64,000 nucleotides of DNA from the NCBI GenBank assembly GCA_031216445.1, contig CM062206.1, positions 12,990,501-13,054,500 on the forward strand, written 5' to 3'. Shown piece after piece: positions 54,751-64,000 of this stretch. The stretch comes from Lateolabrax maculatus. Lineage: Eukaryota; Chordata; Actinopteri; Acropomatiformes; Lateolabracidae. Position numbers and translations under genes: made by a program. Every line of letters starts with the position of its first letter. Positions within the stretch are counted from its first letter, which is position 1. The notes under the pieces are model-generated. The model did not search any database. It worked only from the letters and a program-made list of their open reading frames with translations, and had not been told where the DNA came from.

Positions 54751-56545
54751 GAAACTTAATATCCCATAATGACTTGAACTTAATTCCCTTAATATCAGAC
54801 AAATGAGTAAAACAGAAACAATTCCATCCAAAATTATTTTCACAACCTTCTACTGACAGTGAGTCCTCAATGGAATATGAAATCTGTGTACGTCAAAATG
54901 TGGGAAAAAATGAATTAGTTTCGTATAGTTAAAGGTGGTGGTGTAAAATCTACAGGTTAATATGTTTTGAAATATTCATATTTAACAGGTATGGATTATT
55001 TTAGAAAAATGATGCCTGCAATCAAACATTTTATTCAACGCAGATTAAATAATGCTTTTTATGGTTCCATTGTCTTGTAATAAAATAATTGCTTGCAATT
55101 AAAGAAAATATGTTGACCTCTGGAATAAGGATTCAAATTTAAAATAGATATAAGTTAAAGATGTCTGTCTTCATATGTTTTTTGGGGGGAAAAAACAAAC
55201 ATGTTTGTGTTTTGTCTTCAGTGTTGTTTCTTTAAAGGGGATGTTTTCTACATCTCTCTGGTTCACCACTGGGTGGTGCTGTCAGTTCACTAATTTCATC
55301 TATATCGGTTTAGGACATTTCATTTTTTTGTGCCATTTTTGTGACTAGAATATCAACATTTTTTAATTGACAACTTTAATTTCAAATTTCATAACATGAA
55401 GCAGCAAATAGCATCATGTATTTAAAACAACTTTATTAGTTTGATACAGTATCTCTCAACAATACATATACTGTACTTCTGAGGATTATGTAGTTTAAAG
55501 AAGAAATGTCCAAATGTCCATTACATTACACTTTATATTATGTTGATTGAAATGGTTTCACTAACTGCATCATTTTGTATTTGAGGCGAGTGAGCAAGAC
55601 AAAGACACAGTATACAGAAAAAAAAACGTACAAGCTGTTCACATACATCACAAATTAGAGCTCTGACCAATCACTTAATGTCTTTATTTACCTGACGTAT
55701 GGTAACGTCTTCAAAGATTTTGCAAACATGTTGGTTGAGTCTCTAATGAATGTGTAAGGTAGTTCAAATATTACAGTAAGAGGTATTTTGTGCTTCAGGT
55801 ATGTGATAACAAGAACAACCCTTTCTCACTCCTATTATTGTGACATAATAGTTATGTATGAATTATTATTATAAACATATTGTTGAAGTAATAGCTTGTT
55901 TTTTGAGAATTTAAGATAAATTCAAGAAAAAATTATATGAAAACAAGTCTACCAAATACATCAAATCAAATGCAATGTCAATTAGAAAAAACAAAACACA
56001 ATAATGAATAAGTCAGCTAAGTACATTAATCAAGCCAATCATAACATTTGTACTGAATTTCTTTATAGTTTAATTTTACACTGTATTTAGTTTTTCTCTT
56101 TACTCCTTTCACTTCTTTTTTCACGTTTTATTTAATTTTAGCTTAAATAGCTTTCTAAAATGACAAGCATGTGTAATCTAGTGTACTGATAGCTGCATAC
56201 TACTTAAAGCCACTATGTGTAGTGACTGACAAGCAACACAGATTGCATCACATTTCATTAATATTGTCTTATTTATCCATAAACAAAACGTTATATAATC
56301 ATAATAATTTGAAATATGCTATAATGTGCATACAATTTAAACACATACTGACTTAATGACTTAATGGCAAACAGAACATTTTACACAATATGGATCTAGG
56401 GAAGAAAACTAACCTAAACTAAAAATCAAAGAGTCAAAGTTCACCTGTAGTGGCTTCCCTTTTACTCAGTGGTAACAAATGTGTAATTGATTCTTGAAGG
56501 TGGATCATCAGTTGCCTGTGAAAGGGGTGTGTTATTGCTAGGCTA
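54751..56545. other. AT-rich sequence between convergent genes, including chrnb3 3' flank
   Basis: I see no coding exon. On the minus strand AATAAA occurs near 55431-55436 (TTTATT on the plus strand), among several similar AT-rich sites, and could end the chrnb3 transcript. The choice cannot be made from sequence alone. Confidence 0.4.
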
Positions 56546-59500
56546 CTAGTTTGAGGGTGGATCCTCACTTGCAATTGGAGGAGGGATTTTCAAAAACTTC
56601 TGCAGAGCTGGAGTGAAGATGAGGATAGTGCCCAGTATTGAGACGGTGAGGAAAGCCCACAGGAAGATCCTGTCTAACACCTGGGCCACAAACTTCCAGT
56701 CTTGTACCACCTTGGAAATAGAAGAAATGGGAGATCGTATGACAGCAACATATATAAACATTACTACCTTAGATCTTTTCTAATGAGTATTTAAATCTGT
56801 CTTGATCAATACGATCCAGCTAAACCCACCTCGTGGATGAAGTGTTCCTTGCGGATATGTCTGCTGATGTAGCGCACGGAGTAGATAGCCTTGTCCAACA
56901 TGGTCCCCCAAGCCTCGTCCTCCTTCCCCTCAGAGGTCGTCTGTCCGTGGGCCCCGCTGTTCGCCCTCTGGCCTCCTCTCCGTCCTCCAGAGCGAGGCTT
57001 CATCTCGGGGCTTTCAGGAGCGAGCTCCGGGTAGTGGTAGCGGTCGGTGTGTCCACGCATGCAGAGCAACTTCGGCAGTTTCTGAAGGAAGAGATTACGA
57101 ACCCACGGCGACATGGGGTGGTAGGTCGCTGAGGAGCGATGGTGCACGTTGATGACAAAGACAGTGACGATGATTGAGAGTGTGACAAAGATCATGATGA
57201 ACAACAAGTACTCTCCAATGAGCGGGATCACCTTGGAGGAGGAGGGGATGATTTCTTCTATGACCAGGAGGAACACAGTGAGCGACACTAGGACAGAGGT
57301 AGAGAGTGACAGCTTCTCTCCTTCATCTGAGGGAAGGTAAAACACCAGGACAGTCAGGAAGGACAAACCCAAACAAGGGATGATGAGAAAGAGTGTGTAG
57401 AACAACGGCAATCTCTTCAGAATGAAGGAATACGTGATGAAAGGGTACGAATACAAGCCGTCCTTCCTGTTTCCTCTGGCACCGGTGGCATTAAGGATCT
57501 GCCACTCCCCATTATCGAAGAAGTCCTTCCGATCTACCTGGTTGTCTATCAGAATCAGGTCCACCATGTTGCCGTCGTATGTCCAGGAGCCAAACTTCAT
57601 GGTGCAGTTCTGGCGGTCGAAGGGGAAGAAGGTGACGTCCATGGTGCAGGCAGATTTGTAACTAGCAGGTGGCGTCCAGGTGATGGCACCGTTGAACCTG
57701 ACAATGGCTTTAGTCATCAGGGAGCCCTCAAACCGCCCATCGGCACTGAAGAAACATGGAGCAACAACCAGGAAAAAAAACAACATTCACTTTTTATTGC
57801 TTTTCATACCAGCAGAGTGTCATAGTCATGAAGGTAGTTATCTGTCAGTTGGTTCCTGGCACATCAGAGCAGTCTTACTTCTCATAGAGGACGATGTCTG
57901 GGAGCCAGATATTTTCAGAGGGAACTCTGATAGAAGTGATTCCTCCATATTTCTCTGGATTCCATCGCAGCTTGTAATCTATCCACTCCTAAACAATATA
58001 AACACACGATACATCATGTAGTATCATTAAACCTATATACAATACTTCACAATACTTCACAATACTAAGTTTTTGTTTGCATTTACCGGCATCAAAATTG
58101 ATAAAACATATTTTATTAAGGTCTTTGCTCCTGGAATTGAATCACATCCACCAGAGCATCTTGGTTAAGGTGTTATACAGAAAATAACAAAGAAATACTA
58201 AAATTAAACAAACCTTTATAGGGCTTGTTTAGAAGGAAATAATGGCTGTATATTGCAAACTGGTGTTCGTCAAGTAGTAGCACTGACCGAAATTTACAGG
58301 ATGTAGATTTGTATCTGTTTTTCTATAAAAGACACTTGCCTATCCATTTAAATATTATAATGCTTATTCTTAACTGCTTGTGTCTTCTAATTGACCTGTG
58401 GATACAAACAGTAAGATTGACTGTAACATATAGCCTCAGTTCGTTTTTATGTCTTGCTCACCTGACACAGCCAAACATTAGTTGTCATTAGCTGGTTCTT
58501 CTCATCCTAAAACAGACAAAGACAACAGACAAAAGAGTAGTATTAGAAAATAACAGTGTGCAAGTTAAAGGCACATTTTAAGGTCTAAAGTCAAACAAAA
58601 GGGTATTCACATCAACAAAGTTTAAAACACATGATTGAAACCTACTGTCACTCCCAACATTATTGTCAAGTCCTTAATACATGGAGATGTGTGATTTGTA
58701 TTTCTGATCCTGTAAAAGATTCAGTAATTTGTAAATGCCAGAGTAAAAATAGCTGGGAAAGACTGTTCATGCCCTCGTCCGAATTGTAATTACAAGTCAA
58801 CAATTTTTTTTGTAGGCTCTGTATATGTCAACATAGATGACACACATGCAGAGAGTTCGAGGTAATCTAAATTGGCAAAATTGGTTATGTTAGCATGAAT
58901 ACATCAACAAAAAGCAAGAAAATCTATTGCATTTTTATTGTTGTATGTAACATGTTTACCACACAAATCATCTCTGATCTGGGTGCTTTCATCATGATGT
59001 TAGATTTGATTAGAGGAGTAGATGGGAAGATTGGTTGCAAGAAAAAGTTAATCATCCTTTCCTTCTCCATGAAATCAGACAGAATCTCATTTACCTGTCT
59101 CTGCCACTTTCTTAGTAAACAAGAAAAAGAAATATGAAACCAGAGGTGGGCGAAGCTGAAGTAATATAAATGCAGTCAGAGGTAAATAGAGGAAAACAGG
59201 AATAGAAAGATGGAGAGTGGTTAACATAGGTTTATTTCCACATCACTGGAAGGTAGGTTGAAAAAACATAGAGGGAAAGCTGAAAGCAAAAGACTTGAGA
59301 GAGATACAAAGACGTAGCTGTTCAGTGTATCCAGACCAGGCCTCCGCTGTCAAACTGAGTTGGATGTTTCGGGGATCACATAGAGCAGAGGGAAACCATA
59401 ATCTAATACAGAGCCATGCAGCAGCCCAGAGAGACTCAGAGAACACCCATAGTGTAGCCAAGCTGCTGTCAACTCTCTTTCCTGCTCTATTCCAGACTCA

Positions 59501-62500
59501 CAGATCGTCAACTTACATCTTTCTTCTCTGCAGAGCAATGAGGGGGCTTTGTTTAATTAATCACTGATTGTCTTTGCCCTGCACATGTGTTAGGTGGAAG
59601 GATGAAGAGTTAAATCTAAACTAGATGAATATTTCAAGCCGAGAAAAGTGGTCCCTCCATTAGCATCCTCCGTTTTCTTCTCTCGAACACCTAAACCATC
59701 TCAACCTATCACAGCCGCCTCTGAAATATTAAAGGAGCACTCCAGAGAGAGACTTTGTGGTTGTAGATATGAAGAGAGTGTTACAGATCTATTTCAGGAC
59801 CATGGAAAGCTCCACACTGTGACGCTGCCAGTGGACTGTTTGGTTTCAGCACCATGGACAGCGACACCACTCTGCTGAAACAACAGAATAAAGAAAAAAA
59901 AAAACATCTAACTTTGGTTCTCAGTTAGAAAAAGCACCGTTGTTCCTTTTTGTTATGTGTGTTAACTAATTCTGTTCTTTTGATGAAGCTTCAGACTTAC
60001 AAGTTGCTTTTGCAATTAAAGGATAAAGGTGGCAGTGTTCTAAATTTTTGTTTTTGTCAACAAATTTCATAAAAAGTCAGTTACTCCATCCATAAACACT
60101 GTCTGAGTTCACCATTATTTTTGTTGCTCTCAGTCCCAAACCAATATATACAACATTTACATACTACTATTCATTTTTTGTATTTTAAATTAAAGGCTTT
60201 CCTAAAACAGATGAGCCAAGTAGTTTTAGCAAACTTAAGCTATAAAGTAGTAAATTGTTCATTTTAGGGGACTATTTACAGAGCAGAATAGTATATGTGG
60301 GATTGGCTTCAAATAAACTACAGTGCCCATGATCATGTAAATGAAGGCAATTGTCACCCAGTGCAACACTGTGGTTCATCAATGTGTTTTTAATAGTTTT
60401 TGGACAAGAATAGCAGTCTGTGGCAGTGAGGAATAAGATATATCAAGCTTTGACTACAATACTGGCTAGTTAGATCGATTCACTGTTGGTTTGGGTCTTT
60501 TCATGTGATTTGTTGACAGTAAGAAAACTACAGAATATCAGAGTACAGACTTATCCTTTAAAAGCCGAGTCAAGATGAGGTCAAATATAGGATTATGGTG
60601 ATTGTTTAGGGTACAGGTTAAAGTGCTGGGTTTAAACCCTTAGCCTCTAACTACATTTCTCCTTAAGTAGTTTCAAAACTAGAAAAACATTTTCCATGCT
60701 GTATGTGTCACATTCATATTCTACATCTGGTCACTGAAGCTGTAACATGCTTATTTACAGGTAACTATTTAAAACATCATAACAGGGGTGATTGAAACTT
60801 GATGTTTTTAACTTAAATAAAAATTTGTGAAGTTTGAAAGTTTCATGGAAAAATTAATGTGTGCTTGTCGTGATGGATCCATTCGTGGGGCCAATGGTTT
60901 GGGAGACATTGTTAGAATTTGGCTAAATATAAAGGTAAGGGTAAAGTCTCTGTTGTGTAGGCACTATTAGAGAAAGGGACTCTAAGGAGACAATAAATCT
61001 CCACATGAAGACAGAAGTGCATGGATATGCGTTTGTTGTTGTAGGTATGTTCTCACCACATCAACCAGCTGGGATATCTTGAGCCCGAAGCGTACTTTAA
61101 TAGTGTCATTGGCGTGCTGGATGGGTCTGACCCAGCGCTGGTAACCTTGAAAAAGGTTCTTCAGAAGGGCGTCCTCCATCTCCGCCAAGGACACAAACTC
61201 ACTTGGGGCTGGAACAAAGAGGAGGAATGCAGATTAACAACTGTTCATTACAATGCATTTTATTAACTGCTAATTAAAGTAGAATAGAGTAAGGTAAAGC
61301 TTTAATGTTCCCAAAGGGAAATCTGTCCTAAAGACACCTGTCAATGAATAATAAAGAAAAGAAATGCTCTACTTTACTTCTGCCATTTCCACGGACAGGG
61401 CTGGGAAAAAAATTGCAACTAATTACCTTCCAATTACTGTTGTTGAGTTACTTTTTCATGTATTTCCTTTAAAACAGCCTAAAAGTATTAGTATTAGTGA
61501 TGTTACTGTCATTTAACTAGATCTTTGCAGAAGTTTCCAGCTACTTTAGGAAACTCACCGTCTGACATTAAGTATGGACAAATAAAGTTTGCTTTGAATT
61601 TCTCCTCATAAGACTTGGAGACAGCCTTTGCTGAAAGAAGAGACGGTTACAACTTTAACAATATGTTTCAGCACCATGGACAGAAACCTCCTGAAACTGG
61701 CGGCGTAGTGAAATGGTTGCACTTGGTGTATTCTGATAATTAAAAGTTTGGTGTGAACACATGTCATTCGTGTGATCATGTGAATAGAATATATATAACA
61801 CAAAAAGAAAAGAGGGAGTAAACAAAAGTGTATAAAACAAGTAGTTTCTCTCCAGCTACTCTTCATCCATATGCCCAGCAGTCATAACGTAAGGCCTCCA
61901 GCTGTGTAGAGAAGCAGCTATTGTAGATACATTTGACGACAGGAGAGGGTGAGGAGTGGATGATACAGTGCTGCACTGAGTTCCAGTGGAGGGGGAAGGT
62001 ACAGAGATAATATAACTGTTTCCATTAGATGGGCAGTCAGCACATCAGTCAGCCTGAGGCGATATGATGTCTCTGGAGGGACAGAGACAGTAATATTGAC
62101 AAGAGACTGCTGTAATGTCAGACACGGGAGACATCAAGTGCAAGAGCCAATGTGTGTGGTGAGAAAGAGTTTAACCTGCTTCTGGTTTCTTTTTCTGGAT
62201 TCACACCTGTCTCGCATCATCTGACTGGATTCACTGACTAAAGTAACATAAAACCACCTACTGTAATCAGTTACAGGGCATTTAATCCCATTGGATCACC
62301 TCTGTCTGTGCTTTCAAGGACTCAGTGAGAGGTGCCCGAAAGCAGGAAAGTGACACCCGACACCTGTGTTCCCTATCTGAGTTCCCGACACCTGGACTTC
62401 AGCTCAAACAGAGCTGGGCCCTGAAGGTTATTGTTGAACCAGGTAAACGCAGGAGTGCAGTGGAGCCTGGTGAAATAACTCTGACAACATCTGATTAGTT

Positions 62501-63023
62501 TAGTTAGTTCCAAATAGTATATTTCTATTGCCATTACAAGTATAAATCAAGAAAATAAGCCTTTCAATCTTAATCCTCAGACTCAATGTCATTCGTTTCT
62601 ATCACAGAGAAGAAATGGGGAAATGTTTTGTTGGAGTAGAAATAGCTTTTGATTGTATAGAATAAAACAAGAATAACAGACATAAAAGGAGATATGTGTA
62701 AAATAATAAAACAGGGATTCTGTAACTAAAGTAACAGCAATATACTACTTTCGGATAAGCAGTGAATGAGTAGGCCTAGGTTGTACTTTTTGAGTGAAGA
62801 GGTCATCAGAGGTTGTGATGAGCAGATTTAAGTCTTCATCAGACTTGAATGTGTCACCACATGGTCTGTCTGTCGCCTTGCTACTCAAACTGAATCGACA
62901 GTTTGAGTAGCAAGGTGGTTAGGTCTGCCCAAAAACATTCGTTTTCTTACCGGGGATGTCGGCGAGAGACTGCGTGCAGCACACCGACAAGAGGAGGAGG
63001 AAGAGGAGGTCCGCCAACTTCAT
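56546..63023 (-). CDS. chrnb3: Neuronal nicotinic acetylcholine receptor subunit beta-3 (6 exons, 486 aa)
   Basis: Exons in transcript order are 63023-62951, 61208-61057, 58506-58462, 57988-57879, 57745-56830 and 56710-56546. All have GT-AG borders and consistent phases, for 1461 bases. A signal peptide (MKLADLLFLLLLSVCC..., about residues 1-21) precedes the extracellular domain, with Cys-loop Cys160-Cys174. The vicinal Cys pair of alpha subunits is absent: the loop-C region reads RKDGLYSYPF. M2 (SLSTSVLVSLTV) has Val instead of Leu at the 9' position, a recognised beta-3 trait. Blocks such as GRFEGSLMTKAIV, KLSLSTSVLVSL and VVQDWKFVAQVLDRIFLW identify beta-3 over the related alpha-5. Beta-3 is an accessory-type subunit that joins alpha/beta heteropentamers at the neuronal surface. 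The M3-M4 loop (about residues 370-430) has a lineage-variable Gly/Arg-rich stretch. Teleosts often have chrnb3a and chrnb3b; I cannot say which this is. Confidence 0.93.
61283..61335 (+). repeat. Short relic of a fish dispersed repeat tail
   Basis: AAGCTTTAATGTTCCCAAAG followed by GGAAATCTGTCC resembles the common teleost 'CTTTATTGTCCCCAAAGGGGAAATTTG' tail. It is in chrnb3 intron 1 and is too short for a firm family call. Confidence 0.4.
62876..62915. repeat. Perfect 17-bp inverted repeat in chrnb3 intron 1
   Basis: CCTTGCTACTCAAACTG (62876-62892) and its exact reverse complement (62899-62915) flank a six-base loop, AATCGA. G-T wobbles could extend the stem by a few pairs in RNA. In the chrnb3 pre-mRNA the hairpin starts 36 bases after the exon-1 donor. 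Confidence 0.95.
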
Positions 63024-63400
63024 GATGCTGAGCTCCCGGTCCGGCTGAGCGCTCCTGCAGCCTCCTCTCACTGTCGAGGACTGCAGCGCGCACACCGAGA
63101 CGGCAGAGGCACCGAGGATCCCATCAGCAGTTCTCAGATCTCCTGCGGGAAAAAGGAGACCTCCGCTTTCACAGAGAGCTCGGACCCGGTCTGAGGTTCG
63201 CGTGTGGCCGGTGTCCGGGTACTGCGACTCCGGTCCAGGCGTCACGGGGAGCGGCTCTCCGGAGGAGGAGAGGGAGGAGGAGAGGGAGGAGGGGGGAGGG
63301 AGGGAGGAGGGATGCCCGGGTGGGGCTGAGGCGTGGAGTTTGAAAGCAAGTTTTCTTTTCGTCTCTGTAGTCCTGCCGCTCTGCTCAGGAATTGGTTTTA
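63024..63400 (-). promoter_or_regulatory. CpG-rich promoter and 5' leader of chrnb3 with G-rich polypurine tract
   Basis: The sequence upstream of the chrnb3 start codon is rich in GC and CpG. It includes a plus-strand GGAGGA/GGGAGG tract at about 63262-63313 that is almost pure purine (about 240-290 bases before the start codon in transcript sense). No TATA box is evident. The transcription start cannot be fixed. Confidence 0.5.
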
Positions 63401-64000
63401 TCGCAGAGCGACGTGGATAAAAGCGCTGCTGTAATATTCCTGATCGGGACTATGAAGGGATACTTTGTGTAATTGTGACACTGTGCGTTGAAATGGCTAC
63501 AGTGTTTGCACATTTTACAAAACCCCTGCAGGAACTTGCCACATATAATGACTTTTTTGTAACATTTGCACGGATTTCCTTTTAGGAATAGATTTCTTGT
63601 GATTAAAGTGGGGAGTGGCAAAGGCTGGATGTTGTGCCACATCTAGTTTACAGTACCTTATTATCTGTAGAGTGCTATAACACCCCCCCGATATAGAGTA
63701 ATAGGGCACAATCTAATCGGCAGATGTAGTGAGATAAACTGTGCATCTCAATCACACTGATGGATGAGCATGTCACTGTCGCTGCTCGTCCACTGGGGGG
63801 CGCTAATGGGAACACTGACCCAGGACATCATGTTACTATAGATTAGCCTACAGAAAAGGTATTTTTCTGTTTTTGCAGTTGTGCATTGTTTTCCATTTTA
63901 CAGAGTCGGTTCTTTTTTTACGGGCATTTTCTCAATGTCACAAATGATAGACAAGTCTGAATATTTAAATAAAGCGGCTTATTAGAAATGAGTTGCTTCA
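63401..64000. other. Upstream flank of chrnb3
   Basis: I see no recognisable gene or repeat family. Short open frames lack recognisable motifs. The window ends inside this flank. Confidence 0.5.

Noticed and set aside
56806..57786. 326-residue open frame starting MLFFFLVVAPCFF as a complete short receptor with its own signal peptide
   Set aside because: The first residues are intron read-through before the acceptor at 57745, and the last residues after HFIHE are intron read-through after the donor at 56830. It is exon 5 of chrnb3.

Overview
This is vertebrate nuclear DNA, most likely from a teleost fish and probably a percomorph. It is AT-rich and has long introns, many CA/GT microsatellites, CpG-rich promoters and degenerate dispersed repeats of types I recognise from percomorph genomes. 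Conserved exons with GT-AG boundaries could be joined by eye into four protein-coding genes. Nothing bacterial, viral or CRISPR-like was seen.

Layout. (1) At 428-2596 (+) is a five-exon gene for a 247-residue AhpD/carboxymuconolactone-decarboxylase-type protein with an intact E-x11-CxxC-x3-H redox motif and a mitochondrial-type N-terminus, behind a GC-box/CCAAT promoter. (2) From 2.6 to 16.5 kb is a gene-poor stretch of repeats and microsatellites. (3) From 16510 to 47151 (-) is a nicotinic acetylcholine receptor subunit gene of the alpha-7/alpha-8 group, best matched from memory to the avian alpha-8 subunit (CHRNA8), which mammals lack. Nine coding exons join to 546 residues. They include a first exon identified here in a CpG-rich island 12 kb upstream of exon 2, and one exon that fuses what are exons 5 and 6 in mammalian CHRNA7. 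(4) At 53519-54479 (+) is a small four-exon gene for a 107-residue secreted protein with a furin-type RLKR site followed by Gln; it resembles my recollection of vertebrate C3orf85. (5) At 56546-63023 (-) is a complete six-exon chrnb3-type nicotinic receptor beta-3 gene of 486 residues, with a CpG-rich, polypurine promoter at the right end.

The two receptor genes lie in the same orientation about 9.4 kb apart (start codon of one to stop codon of the other), with the small secreted-protein gene between them on the opposite strand. Both encode subunits of pentameric acetylcholine-gated cation channels: the alpha-8-type subunit has all ligand-binding hallmarks, while beta-3 is an accessory-type subunit. 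The first gene is functionally unrelated.

The most notable non-genic signals are three fragments of one mobile-element family, one of which carries the start of a RecQ-helicase-like reading frame; a perfect 17-bp inverted repeat just inside chrnb3 intron 1; a splice donor built into a GT microsatellite; and a hexanucleotide repeat encoding a Gly/Ala tract in the alpha-8-type intracellular loop. I found no wholly new multi-gene system.
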